Positions 31,970 through 43,618 of a stretch of DNA of 64,000 bases are shown in pieces. The notes under the pieces are model-generated. The model searched no databases. It worked only from the letters and a program-made list of their open reading frames with translations, and was not told where the DNA came from. The stretch comes from Rhodosorus marinus (lineage: Eukaryota; Rhodophyta; Stylonematophyceae; Stylonematales; Stylonemataceae). The position numbers and the translations under genes were made by a program. Numbering within the stretch: position 1 is the first letter of the stretch; every line of letters begins with the position of its first letter. The stretch covers positions 372,001 to 436,000 of the forward strand of contig JAMWBK010000010.1 in the NCBI GenBank assembly GCA_029953675.1, written 5' to 3'.

Positions 31970-34697
31970 ATGGGAATATGGAGGTTGAAATGTGACAACG
32001 GTAGGCAGTGGTGGGATTTGGACGATGGATCGGAGCTGGCGCCTGGACTTCTAGAGAAGGTGAACGAGGAGTTCGATCAAGCTCGGGTTGACTTCGCTGA
32101 GAACAGGTAAGCCATTTCGTTTTTACTTAGCTTGTTTTTCTTCTTGACTTTTTAGCACCTTCGGCTTTCGCTTGGATGGAGGGCAACTTACCGCTCTCTG
32201 CTACTACCTCAGGCATGAACAGAAGCATTCATCGGACAGATTCCTTAGGATTCTAGCAAAGCATGTACCTTTCTTATCGGATGGAAATAGTGAGGAAGAG
32301 GTCGGAGCAAGCGATGCGCTTCCCAACAAGACTCATGTCGATGAAACCATTAGGAAAGGAGCCAACTATCTCTCCAGCCTGCAGATGCAGGATGGACATA
32401 TCCCAGGTGCTCCATGCTTTCCGCTTTCCAAGGTCTCAACAAGAGCTAGAATTGGGACGAAAAACTGAGTGTCTTGCGATTGCTTTCGGTTGTCGTTTTA
32501 GGTGACTATGGGGGTCCCATGTTCCTGCTACCAGGTTTAGTAATCGCGTGCTACGTTACCGGGACGGATCTTGGCGAGCATCGTAGGAAGGAGATGATAA
32601 GGTATCTGAGGAATCACCGGAACGAAGACGGAGGTTTCGGACTCCACATCGAGTGCGAGAGCACGATGAAGGGCACTGTAATGAACTACATTGCCATGCG
32701 TCTTCTCGGTGTGGAAAGCGATGATCCTGATGCCTCTGCGTCCAGAAAATGGATTCATGATCACGGAGGAGCCCTACGTACGTTGCTGTTCTCGAAATTA
32801 GACAAAAAAGGGAACTTCCAGTGTTTGTTTTGGGCTCACAGCGGCGGTATTTTTCTACTTCTAGTCGCGCCTTCATGGGCAAAGCTGTGGCTTTGCGTTC
32901 TCGGGGTTCATGAATATGATGCCCTTAACCCGGTCCCTCCGGAGAACTGGATCTTACCGTATTGGATTCCCATCCACCCTGGACGTTTCTGGTGCCATTG
33001 CAGAATCGTCTACCTCCCCCAGTCGTACCTATATGGTTCCAGAGCTGTCGGACCTATCACAGATCTTGTCAACGAGATCCGAAGCGAGATCTACTTGGAA
33101 GCCTACGAGGACATTGACTGGCCAGCAAGCCGGGGCAAGTGTTGCCCAGTTGATGAATATTTTCATCGCCCCAAGGTCCAATCTCTTTTCTGGGACGCGG
33201 TCTACTGGTAATGTCTCGGAAACCGCCTTTTGTCTCAACGAGTGGGTGGACGGTGGAGTATTTCTTTTGCAACGTGTTTACACACTGACTGTTTTTCTTT
33301 GGACAGGTACGAGCACTCGCTTCAGTTCCCTGGAAAGCAGAGGATTCGGCAGGGGGCGCTGAACGAAGTCATCAAACTGATAAAGCATGAGGACGTCAAT
33401 ACGGACTGGATATGTATCGGTCCAGTGAACAAGGCGTTGAACATGGTAGCGTGCTGGTTTCATGACCCGGATTCCGAACATTTCAAGAATCATCTTCCCC
33501 GGCTGCTGGACTACTTGTGGCTTGCAGAGGACGGGATGAAGATGCAGGGATACAACGGAAGTCAACTGTGGGACACGGCCTTTGCTGCACAAGCAATTGT
33601 TCAATCCGGAATGGCGGAGGAATTTAAGACATTTTTGAAGCGTGCACATCATTTCTTCGACATCTCGCAGGTGCGTGAGGATACTCCGGGTGGGATGCGA
33701 TACTACAGACACATTTCGAAAGGGGCATGGCCATTTTCGACCAGAGACCACGGTTGGCCGATTTCTGACTGCTCTTCGGAAGGAATGAAAGGAAGCTTGG
33801 CGGTCCAGACCCTGCCCTTCAAGTGTTATGATAACAAAATAAGCACCGAACGCTTCCAGGATTGCGTGAACGTGTCTCTGTCCTTCCAAAACCCCACGGG
33901 CGGCTGGGCAACTTATGAACTTCGAAGGGGTGGCGCGTGGTTGGAGCTGTTAAACCCGTCTGAAGTATTTTCAGATATTATGGTCGACTACGACTACGTG
34001 GAGTGCTCATCTTCCAGTGTGGTGGCCCTGAAAGAGTTTCAGAAGTTAGATCCCGGCCACCGCAAAGTAGAGATTTCCACAGCGATTGCTAAGGGGATCA
34101 AGAGGATTAAGGAACTCCAGAGGGAGGACGGATCTTGGTACGGCAACTGGGGTGTATGTTTTACCTACGGCACTTGGTTTGGAGTGGAGGCACTAGTTGC
34201 TGTTGGAGAGACGCTTGACAGCTCTTCAGAGCTTCGCAATGCGTGCAACTTTTTGCTCTCGAAGCTTCGTGACGACGGAGGTGTCGGAGAGAATTATTTA
34301 TCCTGCGTCAACTGTGAATGGAATGATTCAGAGGAATCCCAGATAGTGAATACTGCTTGGGCTCTGCTCTCGCTTTGCAAGGCCGTAAGTTCACCGCCCC
34401 AATAGGTCGTCGCTTGCGCTTGGTGAACCGGCAGTATGTCTCGACTTTTGCCCCTCCAAACCTAAACAATCCTCATTCCTTAATCCGTAGGGCTGGCGGG
34501 ATCAGGAACCTTTGGAGAGAATGGCACAGTTCCTTATTAGATCCCAGGAATCCTCGGGTGATTGGCCGCAGCAACTTATATCTGGTGTCTTCAATAAGAC
34601 GTGCATGATTACCTATGCCGCCTACAGATTGGTCTTCCCGATTTGGGCGCTGGGATGCTATAGGATGAGAATTGTGTCAGGCCATTTCGGAAATTGA
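31970..34697 (+). CDS. CAS1: Oxidosqualene cyclase, cycloartenol synthase type
   Basis: Cyclises 2,3-oxidosqualene to the first sterol. Six exons: 31970-32106, 32156-32406, 32502-32777, 32865-33207, 33307-34384, 34491-34697; 763 aa, normal for the family. Conserved blocks include [52 protein letters not shown], and several QW repeats (for example QMQDGHI and DGSWYGNWG). The catalytic Asp490 sits in DCSSE, where most relatives have DCTAE. Tyr418, His484 and Ile488 occupy the three positions that separate cycloartenol synthase (Tyr/His/Ile) from lanosterol synthase, so cycloartenol is the likely product. Intron 3 (87 bp) is a multiple of three and stop-free. The start gives [17 protein letters not shown], as expected at an OSC N-terminus. 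The symbol is by analogy with plants. Confidence 0.94.
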
Positions 34698-35999
34698 GCC
34701 GATTCTGTTTTGTTCCCTTGGCTCTGTAAAGATTTTCGCAGCTACGCGTAACTATCAGCCTGCCCGTTGGCAACGCGCGGAGGAATGTGCTCATTTTCAG
34801 TAATATTTCTCTCGGGTCTGAAGTCGTTGAATTGGGCGTTGAAACGATTCACAAGGTAGGATTGCCTGTCGCAGAAAACCAGGGTAGGACGAATCTACAT
34901 TGTCGCAAGGATCCCGCCTATGGGTTGCACTGCGCAGCACCCGAGCGAACTGAGGTCCAGGAGATGTAGGAATCTCCTTGAGGTAGATTCACAATCTATC
35001 AAAAGCCGGTCCATGCAAACATAGAATAGATGAGACGCGATAATCTCCGAGGGCGTCTTTCTCGCATAGCAATGGCCGACCAACCAACGGCCAAACACTT
35101 AGGTCGAGCAAACACCAACCACACAAACTAGAAAACCGCAAGGGAGGAACAGCATCAATCAGATATTCTGGGAACAGTCTTCCGCTTGATCATCAACAGC
35201 CTAGTACCAACAAATCCGCAGGTTACGAGATGTCAGCGGACAGGAAACCCCATCGCTGAAAAACAGACCGGGACGCACACAATGGCGACATATTTTCCAA
35301 CAGTTTTCAAGCCATAGAGACTGCCATAATCAATCTCGCAGATTAGTATCCAACTGCACTCGCTCAACCACACACACCACACCACACCACCTTCTTCCGA
35401 ACCATCAGCGAAACAACACCAAACCCTACCAGCTTCAACTATGACACGCGTCGTCTATCTATTCGTATAAACGAATACTAATCATTTTCCATTGGCTAAC
35501 AGATGCTCACCTGGAAAAACTTTCCAATTTCACCTCCCAAAAAAGCTCCCTAAAAAACAGCAAACCTTAACAACAAAAAAGGATTTCCCGAAGCCAGTAG
35601 CGTCAAAATAATATGAGCAGGTCCAACGACTGCGGAGATTGCCAAGAAAACTACATCTAATCGTCACCTATATAAACACTAATGAAAAGAAGTATCAGTC
35701 ATAATATATGGAGTTGGATATATATATAGTTCAATTTAGGGATTAAATAGATTGACGTTTAATGACAGTTATAATAGGATATTGCAATTATTTATTTTTG
35801 GCCGAGCAAAAGGTATTTAAGGATCCATACGGATCGCGGAATGAGATACGCTGGTAGACATGGGTTGGGTTGTGGGGAAGCGTAGATGTTTAGGCAGCCA
35901 GGCATCAGGAAACGAGCGTTAGGAAATTCACGACGAGCATCTGAATTTTGTTGATCTTCCTTTTTTTCGTTGTTTTTGGTTTTCTTTTTGGAGGCAAAG
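34698..35999. other. Intergenic between two plus-strand genes
   Basis: No gene seen. Contains a CACAC/CACCA-rich simple repeat near 35369-35391 and AT-rich DNA at about 35600-35820. Confidence 0.5.
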
Positions 36000-37993
36000 A
36001 TGGGACTTTGTTTTTGCCCGTCCTTGGTGACCCGGTTGGTGGGTGCTGCCGCTCGTTGCGGGACTCAATCGCGCGGTAGGAGTGTAGTGAAAGCTGATGC
36101 TGGGAGCTCGGATTCTGTTAGAGCTCGGTCTACCGGTTTGGTGGGAACTCAACCTGGAGGTGAGGACTGGGCGAAGAGAACAGCTGCGCGGGCGATGCTC
36201 CGTGCTGTAGACTTCAACGACGAGGATTTTGCAAAGCCTATTGTAAGCGTGGCGTGTACACATACTAATGCGACGCCCTGCAATGCTCATATGCTCGAGC
36301 TTGGCGACCTGATTTGTGAGGAAGTTACGAAAACCGGCGGAAAACCGTTCATTTTCGGCACTCCCGTAATCTCCGATGGAGAAACAATGGGTACGAGTGG
36401 TATGAGGTATTCGCTTGTTTCGAGGGACTTGATCGCGGACTGTATCGAAACAATGCACGAAGGGTACTTGTGCGATGCGTTGATCACTTTGGGAGGCTGC
36501 GACAAGAGTATTCCTGGAGCTCTCATGCCGATCCTTAGGTCGGACGCTGTCGGCGTGATGCTGTACGGAGGCTCTATCCTTCCTGGCCATTTAGACGGCA
36601 ACGATCTCACTGTGGTATCTAGCTTCGAAGCCATCGGGGCTCACGGGGCTGGGAAGATTGATGACGCGCAGCTAAAGCGTGTGGAAGAGAACTCATGCCC
36701 AGGGCCTGGCTCCTGCGGTGGGATGTTCACAGCCAACACGATGTCCTCCATCATTGAAGCAATGGGGATGAGCGTGCCTTACTCAGCGGCTCATACCGCT
36801 GTAACGGCGGACAACAAGATCAGCAAGGATAAGCTTAAGGACTGCGAGAGGTCGGTGGAGGCCCTTTTCGACTGCATGAAGAACGGGATTACGTCTCGTA
36901 TGATATGCACTAAGGAAGCATTCGAAAACGGAATCACAGTAATGATGGCTCTGGGGGGGTCAACTAATGGCGTTCTGCACCTGCTCGCGCTAGCAAGAGA
37001 GGCAGAAGTTGAGCTCACTATTGACGACTTTAACCGAGTAGCTGAGAACGTAGCTCTCGTTGGAGACTTCAAACCATTCGGTAAATACGTCATGGCGGAC
37101 TTGGAGAAAATCGGAGGCATCCCAATGGTACGGATTCAACCCGCTAATGGTGTTTGGGGCGTTTTCATACACAGTCTACTGAGCACAGAGTGGTCGCTTT
37201 TTTCCCATTTTATTGTAGGTCATGAAGCACTTGCTCAAAGCGGGCCTGATCCACGGCGATTGTCTGTCGGTCAGTGGGAAGACGATATCTGAGATCTGCG
37301 AGGAAGCACCGGACTTACCTGAAGGGCAAGACGTCATCCGAGAGTTTGACAACGCCCTGGCTCCGCCAGGCAACCACGTTGTGGTGATGCGTGGAAATCT
37401 CGCCCCGGAAGGCTCCGTTATAAAGCTATCTGGAAAAGAATTAGATATTCACCGTGGACCTGCTCGTTGCTTTCAGTCTGAAGAGGATGCCCTCAATGCT
37501 GTACTCGCTGGGGACATTAAGAATCAGGACGTTATGGTTATTCGCTATGAGGGTCCCAAGGGTGGGCCTGGAATGCGGGAGATGTTGTCGCCTTCAGCTG
37601 CCATCATGGGTGCAGGACTGGGGAAGACGGTCGCCTTGATAACCGATGGCCGCTTCAGCGGTGGCACCCACGGGATTATGGTGGGACATATTGCACCGGA
37701 GGCGGCAGAGGGTGGTCCCATTGGACTGGTGGAAGACGGAGATATTATTGTTCTCGAGCCTGGGAAACGAAGCATTCGGTGAGTGCTCCTTTAAAGGCGC
37801 GACAAGTCTATCTCTAGGCCGATTGCTTGCTAAGGATTGCGCTTGCTTCTGTTCACATAGGGTTGAAGTCAGTGACGAGGAACTTGAAGAGAGAAGAAAG
37901 ACGTGGAAGCCGGTAGAGAAGAAAAAAGTGGGAGTGTTAAAGAAATACGCAAACTGCGTATCCAGCGCCAGTTTCGGGGCTATTACGCATTGA
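36000..37993 (+). CDS. Dihydroxy-acid dehydratase (IlvD), probably plastid
   Basis: Third common enzyme of valine, leucine and isoleucine synthesis; dehydrates dihydroxy-acids to 2-keto acids using a [2Fe-2S] cluster. Three exons: 36000-37127, 37219-37778, 37861-37993; 606 aa, like plant enzymes. Cluster cysteines are visible as Cys94 (THTNATPCN), Cys167 (GGCDKS) and Cys239 (GPGSCGGMFTANTM). The C-terminal SGGTHGIMVGHIAPEA loop carries the catalytic serine, and a typical late block is PGNHVVVMRGNLAPEGSVIK. The first 50 or so residues are basic, Ser/Arg-rich and non-conserved, consistent with a plastid transit peptide. An upstream TTG would extend the frame but the ATG is preferred. Joins are phase 0 and phase 2. 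Confidence 0.96.
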
Positions 37994-38337
37994 GATTGAG
38001 GCTTTACAATTCCGTTGATTTAAGCAAAAGCCGTACATGGTATGCTCACTGTCTTCAGTAGGCTCATCGTACGTGGTGGGCTTTTCTGCAAGTGCTGGCC
38101 GGGTTTGTTCCTTGGAAAGGATAGTTTTTGAGGAGCTGAGCATTGGCGGTGCGGGGCAAAATAATGCAATCTTGGACTGAATTAAGCATGAGCAATTCGT
38201 TGTTTTTTTTGTTCACGCGCCAACGTTCTTGTCAAGTCAATCACGATTCTAGTCAGATTCTATTGGGCAACGGCAAATACATATCCAACCTCAGGAATAT
38301 ACTTATAGCGTGGTCTCTGAGGTCTCACCAGCGGTTC
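37994..38337. other. Spacer between convergent genes
   Basis: 344 bp between the dehydratase and the small minus-strand gene; nothing else seen. Confidence 0.5.
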
Positions 38338-38801
38338 TCAAAACTTATAAAGCAGCGTCAATCTTTTGTTGGGCTCTACCGTACTAGTAAACTTGTTATG
38401 CACTCGTATCCGAATCTTGGATTTGCATAGCTTTCTAACCAAGGACCCCGACCTCATCAAAGACAAGTTCCTCCGTGCCCGGATATGCTCAATGCGGTCG
38501 GCATTCGAAGACAGATTCTGCTTGTACCGTCTGTACATCCGCTCAGCTCTATGCCATTGTAACAAAAAAGGACATGAAGACCGTAGAGAAATTGTCAGCT
38601 CGGAAGCCGGCTCACACATGCAAGCAAAGGACCCGAATGAATCAGCTGTACTAACCTCATGTTAAGACCCAGACCAAGGTCCCTTCCGGTTCCAAGTCCG
38701 TGCAGGCCAGCTCTCGCGCGACGACCCGTCCACGCCACACCCCTAATATCCTCGCAAGTCAGTCGATCTTCAGAACGTAAGCTTCCCGACGTGATCACCA
38801 T
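38338..38801 (-). CDS. Small unknown basic protein
   Basis: Two minus-strand exons, 38801-38656 and 38548-38338, joined through a GTTAGT donor and an ATAG acceptor in phase 2; 118 aa. The protein starts MVITSGSLRSEDRLTCEDI, has a Gly-rich middle (GLHGLGTGRDLGLGLNM), then RAERMYRRYKQNL and a very basic C-terminus. I do not recognise it. In favour of a real gene: the splice is phase-consistent, the frame is open in both exons, and the DNA upstream (38802-39060) is C+A/T-rich on the top strand, the leader pattern of minus-strand genes here. Against: no homologue comes to mind and the start is chosen only as the first in-frame ATG after the leader. Confidence 0.42.
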
Positions 38802-39088
38802 CTTTCCGTACCCCCTCCTCCTCTCCAAACTCAAAAGAAAGAGAGGATCAAACCCCAAACCTGGTCAAATCACCTCTCCCTCTCTCTCCCGCTCATCAGC
38901 TTTCCTCCCCTCTCTCCCAGCCTCTATAAAACCCTTCTCCATACAGGTCCATTGAAAATCATATTCCCACCCAAAAGAAACCAACGACACTCCCGCACAA
39001 AATTCCCTCCCTCCTCGACACTCAAAAAACTTTTTTGTTTCAAGACATTTCCTTCCCTCCCAACCCCGAAAAGCGAAATTCGATCCAT
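38802..39088 (-). promoter_or_regulatory. Pyrimidine-rich leader of the small minus gene
   Basis: C+T/A-rich top strand with CTCTCTCCC runs; fits the leader pattern seen upstream of other minus-strand genes. Confidence 0.35.
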
Positions 39089-41278
39089 TGCTTTCAAACC
39101 CTCTACATCACACCCTCCGCACCGCCCACTGTCCCAAATCAATCCATGCAAATATTTCAATTACAATAAAACTTTCCAATATGTGCATTTTTATTCACGC
39201 AATAAAAGGTAACCTTTCCCCCCCCTTCCCACTTTTTTTCCACTCTTCCGTTTGCATGGATATACATTCTTGAAATATCCATCGTTCCCTTCCCCCCCTC
39301 TCAAGTACTTCATTGCTGACGAATAAATTAAATATAAAATACATTTAGGCATAATTTTTTATTTATTGAAAAGACATATTAGGGGTTGAGGTTTTCAAGA
39401 TATTTTTTATTGAGTTTGGGACAGCGGCTGGGCTCGGAATCATTTCATTAACATATAGTTAGAATGGATATTGAAAACCTTAAAAACTTGTAGGTTTTCG
39501 TAAAAAGGGCCAAAAAAGACGAAATGAAAGGGCCAAATGTTACCCAGATTGGGACTGGGAAGAAAGTAGAGATAGAAAGACAACGGCGGAAAAAAAGGAT
39601 TTCGGAGTGGGGCAAGGGACATCCGGGACAAATTTTCTTTTTTCATTTTTCTCGGCCCAATTCTCTTCGGGCCAACTTGGGACTTTCGGTGGGAACATTT
39701 CCCTCCTTTGCAACAGGTCCAATCATTTTTGCCGCGTTTATTTTTTTTTGAAAGTTCTCCTGGGGGTAGACATAGCCCGTTATTACTTCTTTTGCTCTGC
39801 TTCGAATTCATTTTTATTTCTGTATTCTACATATTACAGAATTTGGGGGCTGTGTAACAAGGGGTAGACAAGATGGGTGGATTGGGAAGATATTGACTGA
39901 GGATCTAGTTTTTGGATTGATGTCGTCGTCCGTTGTTTGGACTCAGATCCAAATGCTGCAAATTTTGATGGAGCGGTTTCTATTGGATATAAGAATATTG
40001 TATTTTTGGAAATAAATATACGCTATGGAGCAGTTGTGAATTCTTATGGCGGTGTTATTGGGCGGTACAGCGTGTATCGCCAGGGGAAGTGTATATCGCC
40101 AGGGAAGTGTCAATCAAAAAATGTGAAGGAGGGTGGGAAACAGTCCTGCTGAGGTTGCAGGCTGTCGTTAATCCCGCGTTTCCATCCCTCGTTTCCTTTA
40201 AAACGCTTGTGTGGACGTCATCGATTCCGCTGCAAACCAAGAAGGTACGATTCGACGGCTCGATTTGTTGGAAAATGCTTGTTGAGATGTTTCTTTTACC
40301 ATTTGTGTTGGTACGGTGCGAAGATGACTGAGGGGGGAAAAACGTGCAGTTGGATTTTGATGAAAAAATTTCATTGCTTTGGCGCGGAAGCAGCACGGGC
40401 TCGTATGATTGCCGGCAAGAGACTTTTGGAAGTACTGTCAACGCCATCTAGCTTCCATTTGCTGTCCTCAATCTCGTCAACAATGAAGACCGAAGCAATT
40501 GGAGCTTATTGCAGGAATTCATAACAACCTACGACCTGGAGTACAACAGTACAACGATTTGGGATTCCAAGCGAAGAAAAGAATTCGCGTGCGAGGGAAG
40601 GAATCGATTCAGCCATTTCCGCGAATATGCCTGCCACGATGAGACGAATGGCCAGCGAAGCCTCTATCTGCCCCAGGGTTGGATTGACTTTCCGTAGCTT
40701 CCCCTCATCTCGGCCCTCAGTCCGCAATGAGTAGTTAGTAGTTCTCAAGCTCGACTGACGCCTTCGGAAACCACTGCTCAGTTTAGTGCGGTTTGTCTTG
40801 ACAGTGGTGTAACGGATTGGGTCACTCAATATGGGAACGTTGAATGGACCAACAATGTTTCCAAGATGTCCAGAAACAACTTGGGCGGTATCCTGTGGAG
40901 CTTGATTCCGTCTCTCCTCTATCAGCCGAACTCGACACGCTGGTAGGCCCTGAGACATACGAGGCGCTCTTTGACCCAGTGCAGATGATCATCTGCGATT
41001 GATCAACAGCGCAACTTGAGCGGATGTGCAGACAAAGCAACGCGCTCCCATTGATATGAACATCCAAGTCCCCATTCCCTTTCCCCTCCGAACGCAGTGT
41101 ACGATTATTCGTACAAACAAAAGATTTGAAAAAAATGGTGGGAAGGAGGGGGAATTCTGTTTTATTGCTAATAAAATTGAATAGATTTGAAATTTGTTAC
41201 TATAATTGAGGAATTTGCATGGATTGATTTGGGACAGTGGGAGCTGTAAACGTGGAGATGTAGGGGGTTTGCAAGCAT
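39089..41278. mobile_element. Possible 2.2 kb element with inverted terminal repeats
   Basis: A diverged sequence of about 150 bp at 39089-39240 recurs inverted at 41130-41278. A 29-bp core is identical (39125-39153 against 41213-41241 reverse-complemented; it contains GGATTGATTTGGGACAGTGG). The outer ends TGCTTTCAAACC and GGGTTTGCAAGCA also match, and similarity stops there. Inside are only short broken frames, no transposase. This could be a non-autonomous DNA transposon or simply two inverted copies of a smaller repeat. No target-site duplication was confirmed. Confidence 0.45.
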
Positions 41279-42394
41279 TCATTTCAGTTAAGCCTGAAAA
41301 CTCGGTGCCGGCCAATTGCCCAGAACGCTTCATACCTGCTGCTAAGCACCTGCTAAGCATCTGCTCAAGTTGCGGTTCTGAGAATCGCAGACGCTCATCT
41401 GCACCTTCCGCGATCGCACAGGTGATGAACAGAACCCAGCCGACACCCTCGAATTTTTGAAGCCAGAGAAGCCAAATCCCAACGGAAACGACAGTGGGTG
41501 TGGAGGCTTGGCTCGCTGAAGTTCATCCACTGCATGCCTAAAAACCCTAGGTTGGTGTAGTACGCTTGGAGCTTTGACTGTTTAGCGCTCTTGCCTTCTA
41601 GCTCCCATTTTCTTGATCGAGACGAAAAATCGTCTCGCGCAGGGAACGAAATCTCGTGCTCCTAGAGGCTAGCAAAGCCTCGTGGGCGAGGGAAACGAAA
41701 CCCTGGTTTCGTACTGGCTCAGCTCTTCGGTAAATTTCAACTGCGAAGATGTATGCTGAATATAGAAGCTACTTTGAACTTGTACCCTGCGACCGAAAGC
41801 GGAAGAAGTGTTTCTCTTCACCCAAGCTACACCTCTTAGCACCACTGAGAAAGCAAAACTGCAAAAAGAACAAGACGAACCGTTCTTCAGGAAACAGTGA
41901 CTTTGGTCTCCGAGCTACTTGTGCTGTCCTTCCCGTCGCACCCTCTATAAATCTGTAGGCGAGGTGACCGATGGCTTCCTTGCCCAAGATGGTTTAAAAA
42001 GGTCCACTTTTCCATATCGTAGAGTGCCGCAGCAGCACGTAACCCATGCTCAGAGGCTCTCCAAGAAAAAACAATAAAATTTCTACTCCGAGAATTTCAA
42101 AAGAAAGAAAAATAACGAAATAGGTGGATATTTTCTTCCAAAACTTATTTTCCTGAAATTCAACCACAAATCTATGAAAATAAAAATATGAATTGTTCGG
42201 AGTATTCAACAAGGGGATATTTTATTGTTTTTAATATTGGCTTCCAACAATTCCAACAAACAAAATTCTCTCAGAGTGCGTTCGTGCATCACGCCCCAAA
42301 AATTGCAGTGATATCTGATATCTGAATATTATGCACAAAATTAACAAAAATTCCATTATATTCTCTTATACTTTGGTATCTTCGTGGAAGTCCG
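41279..42394. other. Intergenic with three small hairpins
   Basis: Near-adjacent stem-loops lie at 41618-41637 (CGAGACGA / TCGTCTCG), 41665-41681 (GAGGCT / AGCCTC) and 41696-41711 (CGAAACC / GGTTTCG). No gene seen. Confidence 0.5.
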
Positions 42395-42540
42395 CTTCTT
42401 TTTTTGGAGGGGTGGGGGTGTTTGTGCTGACATATTATTTTTGTTGTGTGGGGGGGGTTTGGTAGTCTTTGCTGGAAAGAGGTACTGGGGGTTTCTTCTA
42501 GAGGGGGACAAAGAGAAAATTTGAGCAACATGGATCCCGT
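42395..42540 (+). repeat. Truncated duplicate of the lipase-gene leader and start
   Basis: Resembles 43510-43625: a G-run, then a GTCTTTGCTGGAAAGAGG segment (GTCTTTCGCTGGAAAGAGGG in the real gene), a variable piece and ACATGGAT at the ATG. After a few codons the copy departs from the gene and the frame stops. It is a partial upstream duplicate about 1.1 kb away, probably non-functional. Confidence 0.6.
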
Positions 42541-43618
42541 TCCACCGTCAATGTTAGTCTAAGGAGAAGGGGGGTGGTCGGGGTGGCGGGGGGAGATAGC
42601 GGATTACGGGAAGCGGATAGAGTACGTACTCTATGAATGAGATAATATAGATTGCTCAATTTACGACATAAATATGGTGGTTCCCTTCATTCATATCAAT
42701 TTTGGTCGCATTCTAGCTGCTGTAATTTATTTTCAAAACGTTAAAATGCCTAGCGGACGGTTCGCACGGAATCCCCCCTCCCCAAAAAAGGAAGCAAGGA
42801 ACTCAGAAACCCTCATCTTTTTCTTTTTTGCCCTGTGGTTAGGGTTGTCATAAAACGTCTGGTAAGAGTTAGCGGAAGCGTCCGGTAAAGATGGAAGCCC
42901 ATAATATATGGAATAAACGAAGAAAAAGAGTCTATTCAGACAAAACTTTTTTAAAAAAAGCCGTCTGATTAAGCCTGGCTTATCGGACAGGCTTCTCAAG
43001 GATTCTCACCCAACGCAAAGGAAATTTCCCCTCTTATTCAATAGTACGTGTACTAATCCATACTAAAACAATACATCGGACAAAACATGACGAACCCTAA
43101 TCTGGTCCACTTAAATCCCCTTCACCACCTAAATCAAGAAACTACAACCGCCCCCCTCGATTTACATTCCCCTCGAAATAGAATTTTCTTTCCACCCAAT
43201 TTCTAAAGATACAAACTGAGTTAAAATCAATCACTTATAATTTTTTATGTGGGTTATTTTGATTGTTCTTATAGAAATGAAATGGTTTCCGATGGTCATC
43301 AAGTTGAGGAGAGGGGATTCAGTCTATGTGAGATAGGAGGGAGAGAGTGGTGGGGGTGAATGGGTCGAAGGTGAGAGTTATCCTGGAAGCGTCTTTGGGT
43401 TGGTGGTCTGGGAAGAGGGGAGGGGGGGGGGGCTGTGATTAAGGTGGAAGGATGCTTTAGGTGGAGCATCTTTTGTCTTTGTGATTGTGAATTTTTTTTG
43501 AGTTTAGGGCGTGGGGAGGGTTTTTTTGGGGGGGGGGGAAGGTGGTTGGTTTTGGGGTCTTTCGCTGGAAAGAGGGACTGTGGTTGGGTTCAGAAGGACC
43601 AACAGGAATTTAACAAAC
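42541..43618. other. Intergenic and leader of the membrane-lipase gene
   Basis: AT-rich and C-rich patches with no gene; the last 300 bp is strongly G+T-rich, including G-runs at about 43425-43434 and 43529-43540, and is the likely promoter/5' UTR. Confidence 0.5.
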
